From positions 1-41,065 of the forward strand of contig CAJOCN010000009.1 of NCBI GenBank assembly GCA_905233255.1: DNA of 41,065 bases, in the 5' to 3' direction. The translations under genes were made by a program, and so were the position numbers. The notes under the pieces were generated by a model. That model made no database searches and was not told the DNA's origin. It worked only from the letters and a program-made list of their open reading frames with translations. Below are positions 15,708-24,397 of this stretch, piece by piece; position 1 is the first letter of the stretch; every line of letters starts with the position of its first letter. This DNA comes from Paludibacteraceae bacterium (GTDB lineage: Bacteria > Bacteroidota > Bacteroidia > Bacteroidales > Paludibacteraceae).

Positions 15708-17510
15708 TTAATAATTGGGGTTCTGCCGCAGTCCGGGGTTGACGGAGAGCGCCGAAGCCGGAAGCGGGAACCACTCATATTTGCGGTCACGCTTGGCGGG
15801 GTATGCCACGCCGTCGTCGGTAGCGCGTCCGAAGAACCACCACTGTCCCTGAGTGAACTTGTCAAACCGGCGCAGATCGGTACGACGGCGGCGTCCCTCT
15901 CCGAGGAACTCCTGCCCCCATTGATCCAGCATCCATGCTTCGTCCACCGCTGTGAAACGGCCGTAGTTCTTGGCATCGCCTGCGTTTTGGAAATAGCGGT
16001 TACGCACCTGCAGGACGAGGTTCTCCGCTCCGGCTGCATCTCCCGCACGCAACTTACATTCCGCCAGCGTATAATAGACCTCCGCCCAGCGGAACTCTAC
16101 ATCGTCTATGTCCTGGAAATCTTTGCCTTCACTCTCCGGATAAATCGGATAGCGCACCAGACGCACACCGGAGTTGGTCTCTCCCCAGCGGGGTGACATG
16201 ACGGGTTCGAGCGTGCGCCCTATAGTCGTAGCACCGGGGAACTGACCTACCTGGTCGGCATAGTACAGATCCATACCGTCGCGATCCGCGTCCGCCTTCA
16301 GCACTTCGCCCGTGCCCCAGCTGGCTTTCATCAGACCACGCAGGAAAATACCGCTATAATTGCCGTTCTCCCATGTGTAGTTGCCTTTGCGGATATCTTT
16401 GTCATTGAACCGCTCATAGACAGCACCCAGACGGTCGTTGTAAGGCGGATCCAAGAAACACTTGGCACCCTCCGAATAACCGAGCGTAGAGTTAACGGTA
16501 CCGGAGTTGTCATATGACGGCGCCAGGCAACAGCAGTTCCATGCGCTCTGGGTAGAAGAGAAATTGAAATAATCCGAATAGGTGTATGCCAAGAAAGGCA
16601 TGTCGCGCATCCAGCCGGCATTCAACTGACCGTTCTCCATCGCAAAAGCCATCACTACCTCGGGGCAGGTGGTGTTCGTCACATGATAGATATCGCGGTA
16701 ATCGGCAGCAAGGCTATAGACGCCGTATTTGCCGTCAATCAGTTCTTGCGCCAGCGTAGCACACTCGTCGAAGCGGGCGGTGCCGGTGAACACCTCGCTG
16801 TTCAGCAGCATACGCATCTTGATCATACGGTTCACCGCCTGGTTCATGCGGTTGCGGGTCGCATTCGAGCCATCCTCTTTGGGCAACGCAGCATACGTAT
16901 TGTCCAGCTCCGTGCAGATAAAATCATACACCTTCAGACAGCCCTGTCGGAAATCCGCATCCGCCGAACCGGGAATAGTACCGTCATCCTCGGTATAGAG
17001 AGGGATAGCTCCGCCCCATAGTTCGAAACAGTTATAATAAGCCCACGCGCGGAGCGTACGAACCTCGGCGATATAGGATGCCAGTTTCTCCTCCGTCATA
17101 CCGATCTCGCGGGCATTCAGTTTGCTCAGATCGCTGATCAAGGTGTTGCATAGACCGATTGTGCTCCATGCCGTTTCCCATGTGGAGCGGATGATCTTCG
17201 ACTCCGCTGTCCATGTGTGGGTAGAGATAACGGTTTTCTCGCCCTCGTCATAGCCCCATAGGCCGCCGTTCCATACACGCCAGACTATCTGGTCCGCACT
17301 GAACTCGTTCAGATACCAGAAATACTCCAGATAACTCATTGCGGCGTTGCCGTAGATAGCCGCTACAGCGCCTTTTACGGATGCCTCGTTCTGGTAATAC
17401 ACCGTAGCGTCGATCCGATCATACACCTGCTCGTTCATCTCGCAAGAGGTGAAAGTACCAAGGGACAAAGTACCAAGTACAAAGGCCGCTATTTTATATA
17501 TCGTTTTCAT
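15708..17510 (-). CDS. susD: SusD-like outer-membrane glycan-binding lipoprotein
   Basis: A 600-residue RagB/SusD-family lipoprotein (signal peptide MKTIYKIAAFVLGTLSLG, then TFTSC with lipidated cysteine 23). It has the SusD hallmarks: the TPR-type helical segment LRAWAYYNCFELWGG (about 135-150) and the family C-terminus WFPLPASAL and GLRQNPNY. SusD caps the SusC channel and delivers maltooligosaccharides to it; the pairing with SusC directly upstream (36-base gap) is the rule. Part of the signal peptide (LGTLSLGTF) is encoded by a 7/8-base repeat, AAGTACC (17451-17484 on the plus strand). No defects were seen. Confidence 0.95.
   Translation of the reverse strand: MKTIYKIAAFVLGTLSLGTFTSCEMNEQVYDRIDATVYYQNEASVKGAVAAIYGNAAMSYLEYFWYLNEFSADQIVWRVWNGGLWGYDEGEKTVISTHTWTAESKIIRSTWETAWSTIGLCNTLISDLSKLNAREIGMTEEKLASYIAEVRTLRAWAYYNCFELWGGAIPLYTEDDGTIPGSADADFRQGCLKVYDFICTELDNTYAALPKEDGSNATRNRMNQAVNRMIKMRMLLNSEVFTGTARFDECATLAQELIDGKYGVYSLAADYRDIYHVTNTTCPEVVMAFAMENGQLNAGWMRDMPFLAYTYSDYFNFSSTQSAWNCCCLAPSYDNSGTVNSTLGYSEGAKCFLDPPYNDRLGAVYERFNDKDIRKGNYTWENGNYSGIFLRGLMKASWGTGEVLKADADRDGMDLYYADQVGQFPGATTIGRTLEPVMSPRWGETNSGVRLVRYPIYPESEGKDFQDIDDVEFRWAEVYYTLAECKLRAGDAAGAENLVLQVRNRYFQNAGDAKNYGRFTAVDEAWMLDQWGQEFLGEGRRRRTDLRRFDKFTQGQWWFFGRATDDGVAYPAKRDRKYEWFPLPASALSVNPGLRQNPNY
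17451..17484. repeat. degenerate 7/8-mer repeat within the SusD signal peptide
   Basis: Units AAAGTACC, AAGGGAC, AAAGTACC and AAGTAC follow each other inside the coding sequence. Less regular than the other arrays, so assignment to the same family is tentative. Confidence 0.45.
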
Positions 17511-17513
17511 ATC

Positions 17514-17546
17514 CTTCTTCCTTTCATTTTTTATTTTTCACCTTTC
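17514..17546. repeat. heptamer repeat array between SusC and SusD
   Basis: Degenerate units TTTCATT, TTTTATT and TTTCACC fill the spacer between the SusC stop codon (17547) and the SusD start codon (17510). Confidence 0.6.
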
Positions 17547-20465
17547 TTAGTGCAGATTAAGCGTTACACCTAAACAAAGTTGTGCTGCAGTCGGGTATGC
17601 CGAAGAACTATCCACACCCGGCGTGATACCTGTCACCGCGACTATAGACGGATCATTACCGCTATAGCGCGTCATAGTGGCGATATTCTTCGCCGTCAGA
17701 TACAGACGCAATCTATCCACTAACTTGTCTTGCCATTTGAAATTATAACCCAATGTGATGTTATCCAACTTGAAATAAGAGCCGTCCTCCAGGAAATAGC
17801 TGCTGATGACGCCGCCACCGGTCTTCACATATTTCTCGGTCGTGTATGCCGTGCGAAGCACATTGTCGCTTCCGCTGCCGGAAAGACCCATGCCGTATTT
17901 GCGCATATTGAATATATCGTAGTCGAAAGCACCCGTAAAGAGGATGGACAGATCGAAATTATAGAACTCGAAACTATTGGTCCAACTCAGCGTATGCTTC
18001 GGCGCGCCGTTTCCGATATAGCGTTTCCACGATGCATCTGCCGACCCCACCGGCTGCGCATTGCCTTCATTATCCAGCACCAACATATTGCCGTTGCCGT
18101 CTATGCCGGCGAACTGATATCCGTAGAACTGACCGATCTCACCGCCTTCCTCCACGCGGAAGAAATACTCCGAAGTACCTACACCCGGCTTCTGATAGAG
18201 TTCCAGATAAGAGGCCTGGTATACATCATTGGACAGTTTGGTCAGGTACGTGCGGCCATAGGCATAGTTGATACCCATATTCCAGCTGAATTTCTTACCA
18301 GTGAAAATATCGCCGTTCAGACTGACCTCCACACCGCGGTTGGTGGTCGTTCCTACGTTCACCAGAATGGACGAATGCACATACGGCGGCTGGGGAGCCG
18401 TGTAGTTATAGAGCAGATCCGGCGATCGGCGGATATAATACTCGATACTACCTCTCAGCCTGTTCCAAAGATCGAAATCCAAACCGATATTATAACTCTC
18501 GCTCTTCTCCCAACTCAGGATCGGGTTCGCGTTCTTGTCCGGCGCATAACCGACTACCCATTCGCCATCCATGAAATATTGATAGCGGGTGGCATAAGTA
18601 GCGAGCGACTGGTAACTGTCGCTCGGTTCACGACCCGTCACACCGTACGAGAAACGCGGTTTGAGGCTCTTCAATACCCCCTTAGCCGGCTCCATAAATT
18701 CTGCAGAACACATCTCCCATGCAATAGAGGCAGAGGGGAAATTACCCCAACGGCTCTTGACGCCGAATTTAGTACTTGCCTCTCGGCGGATAGACGCAGA
18801 GACAAACAGCATGTCATGCCAATTATAATTCACGCGACCGAAGAATCCGAACAGCGAGTTCTCGCTTTTGCCCGTCCACATGGACGCCAGCCCTTCCGGA
18901 AGCCATGTTCCCGAACCGAGGCTGTGCCATAGCGTGTTGTCAAACGTGAAATTGCGGTTCTCCGCACCTACTTGCTCCCAATTGTGCCGTTCCCAAGAGG
19001 TTCCGAACACGAACTTGAGAGAGTGATCACCCATCTGGAAATCATAGTTGAGCAACCAATCCAAGTGGTGGGTCTGGTTCTTCTGGTAATTGACATTCGC
19101 ACGACCTTTATAGCCGCCCCAATAGCTCTCATTGGATTTAGAAGAAGCGTAGGTGTTGCCCTTCAGATCATTGTAGTCCAGCGAGTAAGCGACAGAGGTA
19201 TTGAGGTTGTGATTCTCGTTAGAATAGAGTTTGAGTTTCAGTCCCACGTTCGCCAACAGATAGAGACGCTGACCGTTGGAAGTGGTCTCTTTGAGTCTTG
19301 TCACGGGGTTCACCGCACCGGTCACGCCCGTAGGCTGATAATAACTTCCGTCCTCGTTATATACCGGCATGGTCGGGTTCATGCTCAGCGCATTGTCCAC
19401 CTGACCGTTATCGCCCCAAGTCTCATTGACGCGGCGACCTGCCAGAGAAGCGGAGATCGTCAGATAGTCCTTCAGCACTTTCTGCTCCATGGCGAACCGT
19501 CCGCCATACTCACGGCGTGCGGAAACGATATCCAGACCATTCGCGTCCTTGTAGTTCAGCGAAGCAGAGTAACTGCCTCCCTTCACAGACGTGGCAATAT
19601 TAATATACTGGTTGATATCATACGCTGCCGGACGGGTGATCTCGGAATACCAGTCGGTGTTATAGCCGTAGTCCGTACCGCGGCGTGAACGACGGAACTC
19701 GTCCGCACTCAGTACCTCCATATGCGGTTTGGCTACATTGGCGCCAAAATAAGAATCATACGTTACTGCTATACGTCCTTGCTCCGACGAACCTTTCTTG
19801 GTCGTCACGAGCACTACGCCATTCGCGCCACGGGTACCGTAGATAGCAGCCGACGCCGCATCTTTGAGCACCGTAATGGACTCGATGTCCTGCGAACTGA
19901 GGTTGCGGATGTCGCCACCGGCAATACCGTCTATCACATAGAGCGGTTCGTTGCTGCCGGAGAGCGATCCCGCTCCACGAATCTGCAACGAGGACGAAGC
20001 GTTCGGATCCGCTGCCGACGTGCTGTTAACCGTCAGACCGGCTACCTTACCGTTCAGCATTTCCATCGGGTTGTTCATCGGACCCTTCACAAACTGACGA
20101 CTGTCTATCTGAACAATCGAAGAACTAACCTCTTTCTTGCTCAAACTGCCATAACCGATGACCACTACTTCCTCCAACTCCTCGCTGTCGTCCACTAATG
20201 TAACGCGCATGTCCTGAGCAGCAGGAAGGGTTTGCGACTTGTAGCCCATATAGGAGAATTCCAAAAGGGCTCCTTCGGCACATGTGATTTCATAATTACC
20301 ATCAAAATCGGTAATCGTTCCGTTGGTCGTGCCTTGTACCAGAACAGAGGCACCGATCAACGACTCACCGCTGGAATCCGTGACTACGCCGCGGAAGGTC
20401 TGCGTTTGTGCGCATACCGTCGCTGCCAGCCATAGAAGCGGAATGATGAGAATCTTTCGTTTCAT
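17547..20465 (-). CDS. susC: SusC-like TonB-dependent outer-membrane transporter
   Basis: A 972-residue SusC/RagA-family protein. After a signal peptide (1-20) come a carboxypeptidase-D regulatory-like domain (about 22-93; GVVTDSSGESLIGASV), a TonB-box-like EEVVVIGYG (98-106), the plug domain (SLQIRGAGSLSG, LYVIDGIAGG, TVLKDAASAAIYG and GANGVVLVTTKKG) and a beta-barrel up to the C-terminus, which ends in LCLGVTLNLH. With SusD it imports maltooligosaccharides, energised by TonB. It lies 9 bases after the GH97 gene and 36 bases before susD. The C-terminal residue pattern is normal for a barrel, and no internal defect was seen. Confidence 0.96.
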   Translation of the reverse strand: MKRKILIIPLLWLAATVCAQTQTFRGVVTDSSGESLIGASVLVQGTTNGTITDFDGNYEITCAEGALLEFSYMGYKSQTLPAAQDMRVTLVDDSEELEEVVVIGYGSLSKKEVSSSIVQIDSRQFVKGPMNNPMEMLNGKVAGLTVNSTSAADPNASSSLQIRGAGSLSGSNEPLYVIDGIAGGDIRNLSSQDIESITVLKDAASAAIYGTRGANGVVLVTTKKGSSEQGRIAVTYDSYFGANVAKPHMEVLSADEFRRSRRGTDYGYNTDWYSEITRPAAYDINQYINIATSVKGGSYSASLNYKDANGLDIVSARREYGGRFAMEQKVLKDYLTISASLAGRRVNETWGDNGQVDNALSMNPTMPVYNEDGSYYQPTGVTGAVNPVTRLKETTSNGQRLYLLANVGLKLKLYSNENHNLNTSVAYSLDYNDLKGNTYASSKSNESYWGGYKGRANVNYQKNQTHHLDWLLNYDFQMGDHSLKFVFGTSWERHNWEQVGAENRNFTFDNTLWHSLGSGTWLPEGLASMWTGKSENSLFGFFGRVNYNWHDMLFVSASIRREASTKFGVKSRWGNFPSASIAWEMCSAEFMEPAKGVLKSLKPRFSYGVTGREPSDSYQSLATYATRYQYFMDGEWVVGYAPDKNANPILSWEKSESYNIGLDFDLWNRLRGSIEYYIRRSPDLLYNYTAPQPPYVHSSILVNVGTTTNRGVEVSLNGDIFTGKKFSWNMGINYAYGRTYLTKLSNDVYQASYLELYQKPGVGTSEYFFRVEEGGEIGQFYGYQFAGIDGNGNMLVLDNEGNAQPVGSADASWKRYIGNGAPKHTLSWTNSFEFYNFDLSILFTGAFDYDIFNMRKYGMGLSGSGSDNVLRTAYTTEKYVKTGGGVISSYFLEDGSYFKLDNITLGYNFKWQDKLVDRLRLYLTAKNIATMTRYSGNDPSIVAVTGITPGVDSSSAYPTAAQLCLGVTLNLH

Positions 20466-20474
20466 AATAGATTT

Positions 20475-22574
20475 TTATTGGTTAATTTTTAACTCCATAG
20501 CAAAGCCGCCACCGGGAGCCATGCGGACACGGATCGTGTCATCTGCGGTCACTTCGCGTTCCTCTATATTATACGCGTACGGGCGCGTCTCCCAATCGGC
20601 ATCCTCCGCGTCGCGGTAAAGAGTGGCTTTATATTGGTGATTGTTCATTGGCGATTGGTGATTCAGGAAGGAGAGGGGGATAGTTACCTCGCGTGTCTCT
20701 TCGTCCGTGATGCCGCCGATATACCAGTTTTCTGTACCTCTTTCTTGGCGGGCGAAGACGCAGAAATCGCCTATTTTGCCGTCCACCAAGATCGACTGCT
20801 CCCAGTCGCAGGGCACATGTTCGATGAACCGGAAAGCGTCCGGGTGCTCCATATAGTGCTCTGGCAGATCGCACGCCATCTGAAGGGGCGAATAGAAGCA
20901 GACGAAGAGTCCGAGCTGGTTCATGAGGGTCGAATGGACACGCGGGGTGATACCCCTATCGGCAGAACCCTTGGTCCCCGTGGGATCCAAGGCGTTGCCG
21001 GGGTTCTCGAAATGGAAGACGCCCGGCGTATAGTCCACCGGTCCGGCTAAGATACGGGTATAGGGCAGCACCGTCACGTGCTCGCAGGGGCTCCCGCCGT
21101 CTGCCGACCAGGCGTTCCACTCCTGTCCGCGCACACCCTCCTGCGTCATGAGGTTCGGGTACGTGCGCTGCAGACCGGTAGGCATGACCGGCTCGTGGTT
21201 GTCAATAGCAATATGGTACTTGGCCGCCGTCTCAATGACCTTGCGGTAGTGGCGTACGCCGGATTGTCCTTTGTTCCATTGCAGACCGTCGGCAGTGCGG
21301 ATGATTGGTGCCACATAACCGGTCTTGATCACGTGGATACCATGCGCAGCGTGGTAGCGATAGATAGAATCCAGGTCCGCCTCATAATCCGCTGCGTTAC
21401 CGCCGGTCTCGTTATGACCGACAATCTGTACGCCCAGACTGTCCGAGAGACGGCTCAGGTAATCCATATCCCAATCGTCATAAGGGGTCGTGAAATCGAA
21501 GTGTTTCCAGTCCTCCCATCCTTTGTTCCATCCTTCGGCGAGGACGGCTCCGATACCATGCTCCTTGGCAAAACGCATATACCGCTCCATGTTCGCCGTC
21601 GTAGCACCATGTTTGGGTCCTTGCTCCCAGGTCATGGTCTTGATATGCATACCCCACCAGATACCCATGAATTTGGTAGGTTTGATCCATGAGGGGTCCT
21701 CTATTTTGCATGGTTCGTTGAGGTTGAGCATGATACAGCTGGCTACCAACTCCGGCAGCGTCCGGGTCAGCACCACGAACCGCCACGGGCTCTCAAACGG
21801 CAGCTCTACATACGCTTTTACCTCATTTTTAATTTTTAATTCTTCATTTTTAATTGGCTCTCGGAGCCACGGGGTGAGATAGGTGCGCAGCGCGCCCTCG
21901 CGAACATATAAGTTCTGCGCAGGATAGTCCGTCAGCGCCGCTTCGTGTACAAAGCCATAAGTACCGTCCGCAAACTCAATCGTGATCGGCGAACAGAGGG
22001 TATCATTTGAGATTTGAGAATTGACATTTGAGATTTGAGAATGATTGATAACTCTTTTTTGCCAGAGACCCTCATAATACTCCGTGCGCCAAGGGATCGA
22101 CCAAGCCTCGGCGGTTTGCGTAAAGCGATAGGCGGTGAGTTCGTCGGTGACCGTCAGTTCTCTCCTGTCCTGCTCCGGGAAGACATACCGGAAGGCGAAC
22201 CCGTCATCAAAGACCCGGAACACGACATCCATCCGGATACCGGACTCGTGTCGTAAACTAACCAATAATTCATTGTGACGATCTTCGATAAAACGCTCTT
22301 CGCCCCAAACGGTCTCCCAGACAGAGGTGTAATTTTTCTTTTTTGTACCTACCATGCAGAAACCGTTTCCCAACGATTGATTCTCTGTTAGAAAACCGAG
22401 AGGGGAGAAGGCTATTATTTCATTATTGTCACGCGAAACACGATACCCGATACCGCCATCTTCCGTTTGCACAAAACGAAGAATAAGTGTCCCATCGGGG
22501 GAACTGACCTCTGTAGATGACTGACAGGAGAAAAACAGAATACTGACTAAGCCAATGAATAAGATCTTTTTCAT
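20475..22574 (-). CDS. susB: GH97 alpha-glucosidase (SusB-like)
   Basis: A 699-residue enzyme of glycoside hydrolase family 97. The N-terminus (MKKILFIGLVSILFFSC) has a lipobox-like end, so it may be a lipoprotein, unlike periplasmic SusB. Active-site segments are GHNETGG (E389), DNHEPVMPTGLQRTYPN (E461) and EGVRGQEW (E485). The glutamate in NHEP is the base found in inverting GH97 enzymes such as SusB. It releases glucose from maltooligosaccharides. Three short insertions look foreign to the family and coincide with heptamer DNA repeats: NHSQISNVNSQISN (177-190), IKNEELKIKNEVK (241-253) and LNHQSPMNNHQY near residues 636-647. It is the first gene after the promoter at 22598-22628. Confidence 0.93.
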   Translation of the reverse strand: MKKILFIGLVSILFFSCQSSTEVSSPDGTLILRFVQTEDGGIGYRVSRDNNEIIAFSPLGFLTENQSLGNGFCMVGTKKKNYTSVWETVWGEERFIEDRHNELLVSLRHESGIRMDVVFRVFDDGFAFRYVFPEQDRRELTVTDELTAYRFTQTAEAWSIPWRTEYYEGLWQKRVINHSQISNVNSQISNDTLCSPITIEFADGTYGFVHEAALTDYPAQNLYVREGALRTYLTPWLREPIKNEELKIKNEVKAYVELPFESPWRFVVLTRTLPELVASCIMLNLNEPCKIEDPSWIKPTKFMGIWWGMHIKTMTWEQGPKHGATTANMERYMRFAKEHGIGAVLAEGWNKGWEDWKHFDFTTPYDDWDMDYLSRLSDSLGVQIVGHNETGGNAADYEADLDSIYRYHAAHGIHVIKTGYVAPIIRTADGLQWNKGQSGVRHYRKVIETAAKYHIAIDNHEPVMPTGLQRTYPNLMTQEGVRGQEWNAWSADGGSPCEHVTVLPYTRILAGPVDYTPGVFHFENPGNALDPTGTKGSADRGITPRVHSTLMNQLGLFVCFYSPLQMACDLPEHYMEHPDAFRFIEHVPCDWEQSILVDGKIGDFCVFARQERGTENWYIGGITDEETREVTIPLSFLNHQSPMNNHQYKATLYRDAEDADWETRPYAYNIEEREVTADDTIRVRMAPGGGFAMELKINQ
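20633..20664. repeat. in-frame heptamer array in the GH97 gene (site 3)
   Basis: Units ATTGGTG, ATTGTTC, ATTGGCG, ATTGGTG; encodes NHQSPMNNHQ. Confidence 0.8.
21823..21855. repeat. in-frame heptamer array in the GH97 gene (site 2)
   Basis: Units TTTTTAA, TTTTTAA, TTCTTCA, TTTTTAA; encodes KNEELKIKNE. Confidence 0.8.
22005..22047. repeat. in-frame heptamer array in the GH97 gene (site 1)
   Basis: Units ATTTGAG, ATTTGAG, AATTGAC, ATTTGAG, ATTTGAG, then AATG; encodes HSQISNVNSQISN. Confidence 0.85.
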
Positions 22575-22597
22575 GATATTACATTTGATTTTCGGTG

Positions 22598-22628
22598 CAA
22601 AGGTACTGCTTTATGCTCATACACACAA
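22598..22628 (-). promoter_or_regulatory. promoter of the starch operon
   Basis: On the minus strand TTG (22626-22628), a 20-bp spacer and TACCTTTG (22598-22605) followed by CACC. It lies 24 bp upstream of the GH97 start codon and back to back with the promoter of the regulator gene. It is the only good promoter seen for the ten genes that follow. Confidence 0.8.
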
Positions 22629-22677
22629 AAAATATAGATAAAATCAAGAAAAAAATAAAGATTTTTCGCGTTTTATT

Positions 22678-22707
22678 TTGCCATGTCAAAAATAAAGTTT
22701 ACCTTTG
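22678..22707 (+). promoter_or_regulatory. promoter of the SusR-like regulator gene
   Basis: TTG (22678-22680), a 19-bp spacer beginning CCATGTCAAAAA, then TACCTTTG (22700-22707). The start codon at 22726 follows closely, which rules out the upstream in-frame ATG at 22705 because it overlaps the -7 box. Confidence 0.8.
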
Positions 22708-22725
22708 CGCTCAAAATCAATCACC

Positions 22726-24288
22726 ATGAGAAAAATTATCCTCCTGTTCGTTGTGTATTCGCTCTTATGCACCTACGTCAATGCGTTGGAAATCAACGTA
22801 AAAGAAGAATTATCGCAATTAGAGAAAGCGCTGTCGGAACGACCGTCCATCGAGGCAAAAAAACGCACTCGTATAGACAGTTTGAGCCGTGTCGCGGCTA
22901 CTGGTTCGAGCCCCTATGACACCTATAGATATTTATACGAAGAATATAGATCATATAATTACGATACCGCCCTGTTTTATGTGTGTATGATGGAGCAGGA
23001 AGCAGCTCCCAAGCAAATGGCGGAGGTGCAACTCTGCCGTGCATTCGTATATCTATCCGGAGGATTATTCAAAGAGGCATCGGACATTATAGAAAACTGG
23101 CAAAGCGATGACTCCGCGCTGCAACTCGACTATTATATCACCTCTGCCCGTCTTTATTGGGATTTGGCAGATAATACCTCCAATGGGTTAAGCGCAGCAT
23201 ACAACGAAGACGGTCTCCGCGCCAACCGAGCCCTCCAAAGATACCTTACGGAATCGGACACCGCGATGTATTGGTATTGTTTAGGTGTTGGAGACCTGCG
23301 GGAGGGACATTATATGCGCAGCATAGAGCGGTGCCTCAAATCGCTTTCCGCTCCGCAGCCTTCTATTCACTACCAAGCCATGACCGCCAGCACATTGGCG
23401 CATTTATACCGAGTTACAGGGAATAATGAAGCCGCGCTGCATTACTATATCGAGGCGGCTATTTGCGATATTTATTCTTCCACCTACGAGACGGTTGCAA
23501 TGAGGAATATAGCCGAACTGCTCTTTGAAGCAGGAGAAACAAAGTTGGCAGACCGGTATATACGGCTCGCCATGGAGGATGCCCGGTTCTACAATGCGCG
23601 GTACAGACAAATCAGTATCGCGCAGAGCCTGCCTATTATTGAGGAACAGATGTTCCTTCAACTCAAAAGACAGCAACGCATAGCATGGATCCTGCTCGCT
23701 TTTGTAGCGGCACTGCTTACTGCCGGTATCATAGGACTGATTTTCCTCATTCGTAAGAACCGCGCCTTCCGTGATGCACAACAGACCATTGACAGAATGA
23801 ACAATAGTCTGATGGAGGCGAACAAACTGAAGGAAGAACTGCTGGGCACGCTCCTCACCTCCCGCTCGCAGTATATTGCCGCAGTACAGCAATACCAGCA
23901 GGATGTACGTCAGAACGCTGCCAACCGCAAGTGGAGCGAACTGATGACTGTGCCGAAAGCAGCCGATGCGCGGCAGCAGAGACTGGTTTTAGACCACCAG
24001 ATCGACACAATCTTCCTCAGCATCTATCCTACTTTCGTGAAAGACATGAACGCGATCCTACGACCGGAAGAACAAATAATACTGAAAAAAGGCGAACTGC
24101 TGAATGTGCAGTTGCGTATCTTCGCTCTCATTCGCCTCGGCATTACCCATAATGAGATCATTGCCCAGATTCTGGACTACAGCATCAATACCGTCTATTC
24201 CTACAAGACCCGCGTGATAGCAGCCTCCGACCTTTCTCCCGAAGCCTTTTACACCGCTCTGATGCATATTCCTTCCTTCAGTCACTGA
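22726..24288 (+). CDS. susR: SusR-like membrane-bound transcriptional regulator
   Basis: A 520-residue protein with a signal/anchor at the N-terminus (MRKIILLFVVYSLLC), a helical TPR-like sensor region (about 25-305), a transmembrane helix (about 320-342; WILLAFVAALLTAGIIG), a coiled-coil linker (QQTIDRMNNSLMEANKLKEE) and a C-terminal helix-turn-helix (about 445-500; LRIFALIRLGITHNEIIAQI then SINTVYSYKTRV). This is the architecture of the DUF6377 / SusR group, which senses maltose or longer oligosaccharides in the periplasm and activates sus genes. It is transcribed divergently from the GH97-SusC-SusD operon with 151 bp between start codons, as expected for its controller. The ligand and target promoter are inferred from this position. 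Confidence 0.82.
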   Translation: MRKIILLFVVYSLLCTYVNALEINVKEELSQLEKALSERPSIEAKKRTRIDSLSRVAATGSSPYDTYRYLYEEYRSYNYDTALFYVCMMEQEAAPKQMAEVQLCRAFVYLSGGLFKEASDIIENWQSDDSALQLDYYITSARLYWDLADNTSNGLSAAYNEDGLRANRALQRYLTESDTAMYWYCLGVGDLREGHYMRSIERCLKSLSAPQPSIHYQAMTASTLAHLYRVTGNNEAALHYYIEAAICDIYSSTYETVAMRNIAELLFEAGETKLADRYIRLAMEDARFYNARYRQISIAQSLPIIEEQMFLQLKRQQRIAWILLAFVAALLTAGIIGLIFLIRKNRAFRDAQQTIDRMNNSLMEANKLKEELLGTLLTSRSQYIAAVQQYQQDVRQNAANRKWSELMTVPKAADARQQRLVLDHQIDTIFLSIYPTFVKDMNAILRPEEQIILKKGELLNVQLRIFALIRLGITHNEIIAQILDYSINTVYSYKTRVIAASDLSPEAFYTALMHIPSFSH

Positions 24289-24336
24289 CAAGAGCAAGGG
24301 GATTGGTGATATTACGTGGAAATGAGTGCGCAAGAC

Positions 24337-24367
24337 TTGCGTATATGCAAAAAAATATGTAATTTTG
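24337..24367 (+). promoter_or_regulatory. promoter of the GH43-type gene
   Basis: TTG (24337-24339) beginning TTGCGTATATGCAAAAAAA, a 20-bp spacer, and TAATTTTG (24360-24367). The start codon at 24398 is 30 bp on. This means the gene can be expressed independently of the regulator gene upstream. Confidence 0.75.
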
Positions 24368-24397
24368 CAGCGCATTTGAATAGTAACATATCAGACC

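Noticed and set aside
22705..22725. upstream start codon for the SusR-like gene
   Set aside because: It overlaps the -7 box of the gene's promoter, so it cannot be within the transcript; the start at 22726 also gives a better signal/anchor sequence.
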